Positions 1-8,600 of a stretch of DNA of 10,887 nucleotides are shown one piece after another. The stretch is from Eubacterium sp. (GTDB lineage Bacteria; Bacillota; Clostridia; Oscillospirales; Acutalibacteraceae): contig JACTVT010000065.1 in assembly GCA_014465955.1 (NCBI GenBank), forward strand, positions 1 through 10,887, read 5' to 3'. Both the position numbers and the translations under genes were made by a program. Below the pieces are notes generated by a model. That model made no database searches. It saw only the letters and a list, made by a program, of their open reading frames with translations, and was not told the DNA's origin. The first letter of the stretch is position 1. Each line of letters begins with the position of its first letter.

Positions 1-25
1 CAAATAAAAAACATTAATATATTAT

Positions 26-55
26 TTGACAAAATATGCATAATTGCAGTAAACT
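26..55 (+). promoter_or_regulatory. Possible promoter ahead of the response regulator gene
   Basis: A perfect TTGACA (26-31) is followed after 18 bases by TAAACT (50-55), which matches four of six positions of the -10 consensus. The -10 lies inside the left arm of a palindrome (45-74), so a protein bound to the palindrome could block the polymerase. The -10 is weak and the DNA is very AT-rich, so this may be chance. Confidence 0.25.
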
Positions 56-82
56 TAATATAAAGTTTACTGCATATTTTTT
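45..82 (+). terminator. 12-bp hairpin with T tract just before the regulator ribosome site
   Basis: TGCAGTAAACTT (45-56) and its exact reverse complement (63-74) are separated by six bases and followed by TATTTTTT (75-82). This is the shape of an intrinsic terminator, though the stem is AT-rich. It ends directly at the ribosome-binding site of the regulator gene. It may end an upstream gene outside the window, attenuate the regulator operon, or act as a palindromic operator over the possible -10. Confidence 0.5.
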
Positions 83-95
83 GGTGGTGATGAAT

Positions 96-794
96 TTGAA
101 AATAGCCGTTTGCGATGACGAAATCAAATACATAAAAGATATTGAACTTCATTTAAAGCAATATTTCCACGAAAAAGGTCTGCTGCTTAATTTATATAAA
201 TACAATAATGCTTCGGATCTTTTAAATTCAAAAATAAATTTTGACATAGTTTTTCTTGATATAGAAATGCCTGAAGTAAACGGTATTGAACTTGGCAAAA
301 AACTTCAAAGCATAAACCCCGACCTTATCCTGATATACATCACCGCTTATAATCATTATTTAGATGATGCACTGGATTTGGATATTACAAGATTTTTTGA
401 CAAACCGATTGACAGCAAAAGGTTTTACAAAGGACTTGACAAAGCCATAGAAAAACTTGACAAAACAGAGGTTACGGTTTATCTGAAAAACACTGATAAC
501 AGCATTGTCACTATTAAAATGAATGAAATTATCTATATTGAAATTAAGGGCAGAAAAACAAAAATAATAACAGAAAATGAAGAGTATTATTCCAAAAGCA
601 ATATCAAATACTGGCTGGAGCAATTAAATAAATCATATTTTGAATGCCCTCATCACAGTTTTATAATCAATACAAATTATATAACCCATTTTCAAAAGGA
701 TTATGTAATTCTTAATAAAAAATACACAATTCCTATTGCTCACGCCAAAAGATCTGAATTTAAAAAGAGATTTATGATGCTGCTGGGAGAATAG
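96..794 (+). CDS. LytTR-family response regulator
   Basis: Cytoplasmic DNA-binding response regulator of the AlgR/AgrA/LytR type, 232 residues from the TTG at 96, a usual length. The receiver domain (about 1-120) begins KIAVCDDE, with D7/D8 as the acidic pocket, D55 in FLDIEMP as the phosphoacceptor, T83 in YITAY and K103 in FDKP. The LytTR DNA-binding domain covers about 125-228. The family normally binds pairs of short direct repeats as a phosphorylated dimer. I chose TTG at 96 because GGTGGTGA (83-90) sits at good spacing and the protein then starts as typical receivers do. The ATG at 90 overlaps that site, and an ATG at 36 would add 20 residues encoded by the palindrome. The histidine kinase downstream is its likely partner. 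Target genes cannot be read from the sequence. Confidence 0.93.
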   Translation: MKIAVCDDEIKYIKDIELHLKQYFHEKGLLLNLYKYNNASDLLNSKINFDIVFLDIEMPEVNGIELGKKLQSINPDLILIYITAYNHYLDDALDLDITRFFDKPIDSKRFYKGLDKAIEKLDKTEVTVYLKNTDNSIVTIKMNEIIYIEIKGRKTKIITENEEYYSKSNIKYWLEQLNKSYFECPHHSFIINTNYITHFQKDYVILNKKYTIPIAHAKRSEFKKRFMMLLGE

Positions 795-949
795 TGTGAA
801 AAATCACACTATTCAGATTATATTGCCTCAAAATTTGCCTGTGGCATAATTTTGAGATGGCTAAATTCACATCACGCCTTGTCTGGCTACAACAAGGATA
901 TCGTGATTTTTAATTACCATTTGCAGCCAGAAAGGCTATGTGAATTAAT
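790..949 (+). promoter_or_regulatory. Highly structured spacer between regulator and kinase genes
   Basis: Nearly the whole gap can fold. AATAGTGTGA (790-799) pairs with 804-813 over the regulator stop codon. CTCAAAAT (827-834) pairs with 849-856 and encloses TGCC (836-839)/GGCA (843-846). AATTCACAT (864-872) pairs with ATGTGAATT (938-946) and encloses two helices: CACG plus CCTTGT (873-882) with ACAAGG plus CGTG (892-905), and AGCC (925-928) with GGCT (934-937). That makes a possible three-way junction ending three bases before the kinase ATG. The only purine-rich ribosome-site candidate, AGAAAGG (929-935), lies in the last small hairpin, so the fold could limit kinase translation. It matches no riboswitch class I recognise; function is inferred from position only. 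Confidence 0.4.
871..911 (+). terminator. Terminator-like hairpin within the regulator-kinase gap
   Basis: ATCACGCCTTGT (871-882) pairs with ACAAGG (892-897) and CGTGAT (902-907), leaving a nine-base loop and a four-base bulge (898-901). Five T residues follow (907-911). It could reduce read-through from the regulator into the kinase gene. The bulge and short T run make strength uncertain. Confidence 0.4.
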
Positions 950-2245
950 ATGGCTGAACAAATATTTTTCTTTATAGTTTATATTTTCGGTGCAGTAATA
1001 GCATATATTTACTTTTATGAAAATTATGAATTAAAACTTACACAAACAGGTTCATTTTTAATAGCAACAGGATTATATATAATAGGTTTTTTATTTAATT
1101 TAGTTTTTGATAATAACTTCATAATAAATGACATCGTTTTCTTATTTATCAACATTCTCTATTGCAAAATATCATTTAATATATCCTTTAAAAGCAGTAT
1201 ATTTCATTCTTCAATTCTGCTTGCAATTATGTTCATTACGGAAATGATTGTAGAGGCAGGTGCTTCGTTATTACTGCATATACCCATTGATGCCTATAAA
1301 AACAGCCTGACAGCACTGGTTATTTTAGGAATTATCTGCAAAGTATTATACTTTACTGTCTGCAAAATTATTTCAACAGCATTTTCATATAAGAAAAACA
1401 ATGCTACAAATGATATAAAAAAGAATTTAGTGCTGTTTATATACCCGATTATTATTACAGCAATGCTGTCTGTAATCTTATATGCATCAGCAACATATAA
1501 ATTTTCTAAAACCGTAAATTTTGTCTGCATAACAATAAGTATTATATCTTTAATATTTTGCTGCATTATTTTTATAATAAATAAAAATTTTCAGAAACAG
1601 GAAAACGAATTAATAAGTCTTCAGGCAGAAAATCAACGTAATAAAATGAATCAGGTATTTTATGAAATGCTTGAAAAAAAGAATGATGAACAGAGAATAT
1701 TAGTACACGATATCAAACATCATCTTGCCGCAATAAACACAATGGATAATATACCCGAAATCAATGATTATATCCGCAATATTCTGCCCGAACTGAACGA
1801 GCATAAATTTATAGGCAAAACAAAAAATAAAATGTTTGATTTAATTTTAGACAGATATTCAAGCATATGCGAAACAAAATCAATAAAATTTACTGTTGAT
1901 ATCAGATTTTCAAATTTAAGTTTTATTCAGGATAAGGATTTGGTTTCAATGCTTTCAAATATACTTGATAATGCTATTGAAGCAGTTGAGAGTATAGAAA
2001 ATCCGTCAATACGACTGTCTACAAAGCAAAATGAAAACTTTGTTATCTTATCAGTTGTAAACAGTTGCATAAAAAAACCAAATGCTTTTGGTGAAAAACT
2101 GATAACCACAAAAGCCGATTCAAAATATCACGGCTATGGTCTGAAAAGCATTGAAAAAACCGCAAACAAATATAACGGCTTATGCCAATGGAATTTTGAT
2201 GAGCAAAACAACGAATTCCAACTGACCGTAATATTCAATAAATAA
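950..2245 (+). CDS. Membrane sensor histidine kinase, GHKL/HPK10 (AgrC-like) family
   Basis: A 431-residue sensor kinase, the usual length for AgrC-type kinases. The N-terminal half (about 4-210) is strongly hydrophobic and looks like six or seven membrane segments with no large outside domain, as in peptide-sensing kinases. A short helical linker (about 211-245) leads to the H-box LVHDIKHHL with phospho-accepting H253. The ATP-binding GHKL domain has the N-box LSNILDNAIEA (N337, N341) and the glycine box HGYGLKSI (H394-G397). It should phosphorylate the upstream LytTR regulator. The start is the only sensible ATG, but its ribosome site is weak (GTGA at 940-943, or AGAAAGG at 929-935, 14 bases away), matching the structured leader. 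No AgrB or AgrD gene is adjacent, so its ligand is unknown. Confidence 0.93.
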   Translation: MAEQIFFFIVYIFGAVIAYIYFYENYELKLTQTGSFLIATGLYIIGFLFNLVFDNNFIINDIVFLFINILYCKISFNISFKSSIFHSSILLAIMFITEMIVEAGASLLLHIPIDAYKNSLTALVILGIICKVLYFTVCKIISTAFSYKKNNATNDIKKNLVLFIYPIIITAMLSVILYASATYKFSKTVNFVCITISIISLIFCCIIFIINKNFQKQENELISLQAENQRNKMNQVFYEMLEKKNDEQRILVHDIKHHLAAINTMDNIPEINDYIRNILPELNEHKFIGKTKNKMFDLILDRYSSICETKSIKFTVDIRFSNLSFIQDKDLVSMLSNILDNAIEAVESIENPSIRLSTKQNENFVILSVVNSCIKKPNAFGEKLITTKADSKYHGYGLKSIEKTANKYNGLCQWNFDEQNNEFQLTVIFNK

Positions 2246-2255
2246 TACCCAAAAC

Positions 2256-2277
2256 ATCAATTTGTCTCCAAATTGAT
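2256..2277 (+). terminator. Hairpin after the kinase gene, copy 1 of a repeated hairpin
   Basis: ATCAATTTG (2256-2264) pairs perfectly with CAAATTGAT (2269-2277) around TCTC. No T tract follows, so termination would be weak. The block 2252-2275 recurs at 2555-2578 with 22 of 24 bases identical, where it forms the stem of a complete terminator. Confidence 0.4.
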
Positions 2278-2342
2278 TAGACTGTCGATAAAGTGGTCAG
2301 AACCACGCCGAATTATAAATATGTTATGGTGATTTCATTACC

Positions 2343-2369
2343 GTAGGGTGCGGCATCCCCGATGCACCG
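2343..2369. repeat. Dispersed GC-rich hairpin repeat, copy A
   Basis: Begins GTAGGGTGCGGC and forms a stem GCATC (2353-2357)/GATGC (2361-2365) with a CCC loop, extended by GGT (2347-2349)/ACC (2366-2368) across a bulge. Copy B (10335-10362) has the same 12-base start and the same stem length, but GCGTC/GACGC. It stands out as GC-rich in AT-rich surroundings, as expected of a short palindromic repeat spread through a genome. Confidence 0.6.
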
Positions 2370-2388
2370 TTTTATAATAACATTATTA

Positions 2389-2433
2389 AAATTCCTCAGA
2401 AACATCGAGTTTCTGAGGAATTTGGCGTTTTTT
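2389..2433 (+). terminator. Strong hairpin with T tract in the kinase-Rhs gap
   Basis: A perfect 15-bp stem (2389-2403 with 2409-2423) with loop ATCGA is followed by GGCG and six T residues (2428-2433). It is the first strong terminator-like structure after the kinase gene. The four bases between stem and T run are slightly unusual. The left arm begins after several A residues, so it could also work weakly on the other strand. Confidence 0.55.
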
Positions 2434-2436
2434 GCC

Positions 2437-2487
2437 TTTTGCTCGGAGGCAGTACCTATGTACGGCTCCCGCTCACCAAAAGCAAAA
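2437..2487. repeat. Imperfect long palindrome
   Basis: TTTTGCT (2437-2443) pairs with AGCAAAA (2481-2487). Inside, GGAG (2445-2448) pairs with CTCC (2466-2469) and GTAC (2452-2455) with GTAC (2460-2463). Open frames here on both strands are best explained as by-products of the repeat. Likely part of a mobile or dispersed palindromic element; function unknown. Confidence 0.4.
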
Positions 2488-2512
2488 TTCTGTTCCATTT
2501 CTCGAAGTCTGC

Positions 2513-2554
2513 CAGCGTGCAGAAATCTATTATTTAAACTTTTTCTACACGCTG
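2513..2554 (+). repeat. Hairpin directly abutting the pre-Rhs terminator
   Basis: CAGCGTG (2513-2519) pairs with CACGCTG (2548-2554), and AGAAA (2521-2525) continues the stem with TTTCT (2542-2546) across one C/A mismatch. The loop is AT-rich. Its right arm ends one base before the next stem begins, so the two would stack in RNA. Confidence 0.4.
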
Positions 2555-2588
2555 AAACATCAATTTGTTTTCAAATTGGTGTTTTTTT
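2555..2588 (+). terminator. Intrinsic terminator upstream of the Rhs gene
   Basis: AAACATCAATTTG (2555-2567) pairs with CAAATTGGTGTTT (2572-2584), one G-U pair, loop TTTT, and the transcript ends in seven T residues (2582-2588). It separates the kinase transcript from the Rhs gene, which then needs its own promoter within 2589-2691. It is copy 2 of the hairpin at 2256-2277. Confidence 0.7.
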
Positions 2589-2618
2589 GTATCAAAATGA
2601 TAGTTTTTTGCATTTTTA

Positions 2619-2647
2619 AGCATTCATATATTTATATATACTATAAT
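2619..2647 (+). promoter_or_regulatory. Candidate Rhs promoter (-10 clear, -35 poor)
   Basis: A perfect TATAAT (2642-2647) lies 44 bases before the Rhs start, downstream of the terminator. The hexamer 17 bases upstream (AGCATT, 2619-2624) is a poor -35, and the better TTGCAT (2608-2613) is too far away. The AT-rich stretch offers other -10 possibilities. I see no obvious paired LytTR direct repeat here. Confidence 0.3.
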
Positions 2648-2691
2648 ATTAATTATTTTAATATCTTAATATATAGTAAAGGAGAATATGA

Positions 2692-5600
2692 ATGAATAAA
2701 AAGTTTAAAACCATTCAGGCAATCATTGCAATGATTTTAGTTGTGATTACAGTTACAAGTCCCGTTTCAATCATGGCATCGCCGACAGACGTAACTGAAT
2801 CAACTGAAGTATCTGAGCAGGAAATTGCCGAAGACAGTGCCTTGCCTGATGAAAAGGCATATATTTTGTATGAAGATACGGACAAGCGTGAAGAAAGCAC
2901 AAAGTATTTTCGTATGAGTAACGGCACGGTTCAGGCGGCACAGTATTCAGTACCTGTTCATTTTGAACAAAACGGTGAATGGGTAGATTATGACAACACG
3001 CTTGATGAAGTAGATGCCGATGAATCCGAAAACAGCGGCAAAATCCTTAAAAATAAAGATTTAACAAACCGCACTGCGGATTACAGTATAAGACTTTCTA
3101 AAAAAACGAACGGCAAAAAATTTGTCCGCCTTGAAAAAGACGGTTACAAAATTTCATGGTATTACAAAAATGCAGACAAAAGCACTGCCGAAGTTAAAAA
3201 AAATAAAACGGATGATGACCCGACCACTCTTGAAAATCTGTCATCAACCGTTACATATAAAAACGTATATAAAAATACTGATTTTGAATACATTATCGGC
3301 TCAGACGGTGTTAAGGAAAACATCATTTTAAAAAGCAAAAAAGCACCCTCTGAATTCACGGCGGAATATAAGGCAAACGGACTTACTCCCGTTCAGGCTG
3401 ATGACAAAACCATCGAATTGCAGGCAGCAGACGGCACGGTAATATACACTTTAACCGCTCCGTTTATGGAGGATGCGCAGGGCGGCACTTCAGCCAACAT
3501 TACATTAACCCTTATCGGAAACAATAACAACGCCTTTACTGTTAAAACCTCTCTTGACAGCGAATGGCTGAACGCAGACGACAGAGAATACCCGATTATA
3601 GTTGACCCTGTGCTCAAAACGCATCAGGATGCTAATGAGGTTCAGTCCGCCTTTGTATCTTCTCAGAATCCCGACAAATGCTATAAGGCATCAGGCACAG
3701 ATGATATGGGCAGCCTATATGTGGGTAATATTTACGGCTACGGTCAGACCGAAAGCTATATGAAATTCACTAAGCTTCCCGCACTCGGCGTTGCAGATAA
3801 GGTTGTAGATGCAAGACTGTATCTCGGTCTGCGCAAATGCGAGGTTGGTCTTCCCGTAAATGTTAGGCGTCTTAAAGAAGATTGGAATGAAAAAACCGTT
3901 ACCTGGCACAACGGACCGCACAGTGACGACAACATTTCAGATTATTTAATGCTGACGGAAAATACAGATTTAACTTCCTTCCGTGAGGTTGAAATTACAG
4001 ATATTGTCCGCGGCTGGTATTCAGGCGATTTCTCTAATTACGGCATATCCTTAACTACCACCAAAACTGCGGCGGCTAAGGCTTGGTTTTATTCAATAAA
4101 CTACACAACCTACCCGAGCAACAGACCCGTGCTGACTGTATCATACAGAAATATGTCAGGCTATGAGGATTACTGGTCATTTACAGATATAGCCGCAGGC
4201 AGAGGCGGTACTGCAAGCGTCAATAACTACAACGGTAATTTCATTTTCTCTCAGCCTTTAACACAGGACGCAGGCGGAAATTTAATGCCTGTAAACATTT
4301 CACTTGTGTATAATTCAAATAAAAATAACGCCAAATACTGCTTTATCGACTCTCGTGTTCAGACCAATTATCAGATGTATATTGTAAAAACAGACGGAGA
4401 ATATTGGGATAACGGCTATAAATATTATCTTAACGATGCCGACGGCACAATTCATTGGTTCTATTTCGAAAACGGCAGCGACAGTGTAGGCAAGGACGAA
4501 GACGGCTTAGGTTATACGCTTAATGTAATTTCAGTCGGCACCGATAAAATTGAAGAAAAAGCGAATGTTGTTATCACCGACAAAGATGAAAACAAGATGT
4601 ATTTTGATTCTGCAGGGCGTCTTATCCGCATCAAAAATCCGGCTGATAAATCAATAATTATTAAATATAACGATAGATTCAAAATTTCATCGGTCACAGA
4701 CGGTGCAGGCAGAGAATATAAGTATATATATTCTGAAAAAAATGCAAATTATCTTAAATCGATAAAAGACCCTGCAGGAAGAGAAACAAGTTTTGATTAT
4801 TCAGAAGCGCGCCTTACAAAAGTGATTTTTGCCGATGGCAAAGAAATACAATTAGCCTATAATGATTACAATCATCTCGGCAGAATAGAAGGTATTGACG
4901 GCACAAAAACAAGAATCGGATATGACAGTTCTAAACAAAGAAGAGCAACGGTACTGAAATGGTGTGCCGCAGACGAAGAGCCACTTGAAAGTTATACCTT
5001 TAAATACCTGCAGAATGAAACAACGATAAAAGACCTTCAGGGCAGAAGTTACGCATTTCAATTCAATGATTTTGCGCAGACAACGGGCACGGTTTCAAAC
5101 ACAGACGGCTCGGCGCAGTTCTTCAAACTCAACAGCGGCAACAGCACAAGCGGCAAGGCAAACAAGCTGATTTCCGAATCCCGTGTTCTGCAAAGCACTA
5201 CAAATTACATGAAAAACCCCGGCTTTACAGGGGGATTTGAAAGCTATTGGACCTATACGAACGATTCTGCAGGTGCATCTGTTACAATTGACAGCACCAA
5301 AAAGAATATTACAGACTCTTCCGTAAAAATTACAAAGTCTGCCTCAAACACAGGCCGTGTAAACGCAGTGCAAACGATTACAGGTCTGCCTGCGGGCACA
5401 TACACCCTGTCTGCCTACATTTTTACGGACGGCAGGGAAATTCCGGGCGCAGGCGTGCAGATGTTTCCCGAAGTGCGTGATGCAAACGACAAACTCATCT
5501 GCAACACAAACATTGAAAAAACCACCATTACCGACGGCTGGGAGCGAAGATCCGTAACCTTTGACATGCCTGCAAATGCAAGACTCACGGTGAATATGGG

Positions 5601-8600
5601 CTTTGGCCCCGATGCATACGGCACCGTGTGGTTTGACGATATTCAACTTGAAAAAAGCGAAAATGCAAGCACATTCAACCTTGTTGAAAATTCAGCCTTC
5701 AACAACGGCTTAACTGCTTGGAGCAACGACGGCGACAGTTCAAGCACAATAACCTGGGCAGGTCTTACAGGCTTTAATAACTGTGCAAAACTCACAGGCT
5801 CAGTTGACGGCAAATACAAAAGACAAAGGCAGTATATAAATGTTTCGGGCAAAAAGGGCGATGTTTTCTCTTACGGTATGTGGGCGTATGCTTTTTCTGC
5901 TCCGCTGAACGGCGTTAAGAATTCCGAAACATACAAGCCTCATTTTGAAATCGCCATTGATTATTACGGCACAAACGGCGATTGGCTCGGCTGTATCAAC
6001 AAATATTTCAATCCCGATGTTAAAGACGATTGGCAGTTCCTTGCAGACCAAATTGTAATGCCTGCCGATTACAGCAAAATCGCCATTCTGTTCACCTACG
6101 ACCACAATGTTAACAACGCTTATCAGACGGGCGCATTCTGCTATAAAGAGCAGTACGGTCAAACCTATGATTATGACAAGGACGGCAATGTAACATCTGT
6201 AGTGGATATTGCCAAAACCAATTCCACCTTTTCCTACTACGGAAATCAGATGGCGAAAATGCTCAACCCGTCGGGCAGTAAGTATTTATACAATTATAAT
6301 AATAAAAAGCAGATGACAAATGCCCTGTCATCTGACGGTCTTGAATACGGTTTTGCCTATGACGGTAACGGCAATTTAACAAAAACCCGAATCACATCAC
6401 GCAAGCCTGCCACCAAAATTGAAAACGGCAAGGAATACTTTATTGTAAACGCTTATTCGGGTCACGCAATAGATTCGTGCGAGATAAACACGCCCGTTAA
6501 AACCACTCCGTACATCCGTGCCGCGGCAAACTCCTATTCTGCAGGCAAGTTAACGTGGACTGCCGAGTCCTCGGGCAAAACAGATGTTTTCTATCTCAAA
6601 GCGTCGGCATTTTCCAATGCATATATGGATGTTAAAAGTGCATCATCTTCGGCAGGAGCGGAACTTCAACTTCACGCAGGCAACAAATCCAATGCACAAA
6701 GATTTCAGCTTATCAAGCAGGACGACGGCAGCTTTGCAATTTACACCGAGGCATCCGATTTCAAAATGTGCGTAAACGGTCAGTACGGCGATAAGGAAAT
6801 CAAGGACCGCAGAATTGTTAAGCAGTCCACCTGTGACAAGAGCAAACTTTACGAATCACAGAAATGGTATTTCTACCCTGCAGAGCAGACATACGATAAA
6901 ACTATCGTAACCGAAACGGAATATACATCAAGCGGTAACTTTGTTTCAAAGTCAGTCGACGAGCGTGGAAACTCAACAAGCTATGCATATGACGAAAACA
7001 AGGGCACTCTGTCAAGCGTTACAAATGCCGAAAATGTTGAAACGCAGTACACTTATGACCCGAACAACAATTCACTGCTTTCTGTTTCATCATCAGGAGT
7101 TACAAACAGCTACGATTACAGCAAAGACAAATTGCAGAATATTAACGTCAATGGTGCTTTGCAGTACAAGTTTGAATACGACAAGTTCGGCAGAACAACG
7201 GCAAACAAGGTCGGCAACGGCTCGAATTGGAAAACACTGTCCAAAATGGACTACAATGCGGCAGGTCTGCTTGCAAAGCAAACCTACGGCAACGGCGATT
7301 ATGTTGACTTTTCGTATGATAAATTTGACCGTCAGACTGAAAAGAAGTATAATGGTGATGATAACCAGCGAGTTACTTACTCATACGGCAACAACGGCTC
7401 TGTTGCGCAGATTACCGACTACTTCACCAACTCAAATACAAGGTTCACCTATGACCTTGCTGAAAGAGTAGTTTCACAGCGTGAATATTCAGGCACAGCC
7501 AAAAACGGCGGCGAACTGTTATCCTATACAGATTTCACCTATGCAGACAAAACAAATTATCTCACAGGCATAAAGCACTTCTCACCGCTCGGCACACAGA
7601 ATATCGGCTACACCTTCGGTGTGCAGAAAGACGGCGAAATGCCTGACCAAATCTACAAGGTAACGTGGAACGGAAATGAAAAGGTGAAATACACCTACGA
7701 TAACCTCGGCAGACTGACAACCAAGCACATCGGCTCTTTTGACACAAGTTTCACCTATGAAGACGTTACTATTGCCGATGAAAACAGAACAACAACGCTT
7801 ATTAAGTCTGTTTCAACACCAACGGGCACGCTCACCTATGAGTACGATAAATTAGGAAACATTTTAAGCGTAACCGACGGTACATTCACCACAAGCTATG
7901 AATATGATAGCCTGAACCAATTAACAAGAGTTAATGACGAAAAGGCAGGAAAAACATATACATATTCATATACTAACGGTAACATAACAGAACAAAACGA
8001 GTATGATTACACCGTAGGGGTCGATGCCCTCATCGACCCGAATAATACAAAAACGTGGGAATACAACGATTCCACCTGGTCTGACCTGCTTACCAACTAC
8101 AACGGCACACCGATTACCTACGACGAAATCGGCAACCCGCTTACAATCGGCAGTAAGGAGCTTTCTTGGACAGGCAGACAGTTGCAAGGCTGGGAAGATG
8201 AAGAAAACAGCGTTTCTTATTCTTACAACGGTGACGGCTTAAGAACTTCCAAGACTGTCAATGGCACTAAAACTGAATACTATTATAATGGTTCTATCCT
8301 TGCAGGACAGAAAACAGGCGACGACACACTCGTATTTATGTATGATAATAATTCCGATATTTTCGGTTTTATCTACAACGATACGGAATACTATTATATT
8401 AAGAACGCTCAGAACGATGTTATCGCTATTGCAGATGCTGACGGAAATGTTCTTGTAAAATATTTCTACGACGCTTGGGGAAAAATCACTTCCATTACCA
8501 AAGCAGACGGCAGTGACATCACTGATTTAGAAAACGATCTATCACAAAACATATTGAATATCTCCACAGGCGAAAGTACACCCGTATTGGATGAAAACGG

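Noticed and set aside
36..95. Longer response regulator starting at ATG 36, or ATG 90
   Set aside because: The extra residues from 36 are encoded by the palindrome and T tract and precede the ribosome site; ATG 90 overlaps that site. TTG at 96 gives the usual receiver start.
857..913. 18-residue ATG peptide in the regulator-kinase gap as a signalling peptide
   Set aside because: No ribosome site, no leader, no cysteine or processing motif, and it lies within the predicted hairpins.
2313..2695. Open frames of 61-87 codons on both strands in the kinase-Rhs gap
   Set aside because: They run through hairpins, terminators and a dispersed repeat, lack convincing ribosome sites, and lie on both strands of the same palindromes.
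5344..6162. Minus-strand frames of 69-120 codons inside the Rhs gene
   Set aside because: They mirror the coding strand of a clearly real gene with signal peptide and domain signatures; no independent start signals.
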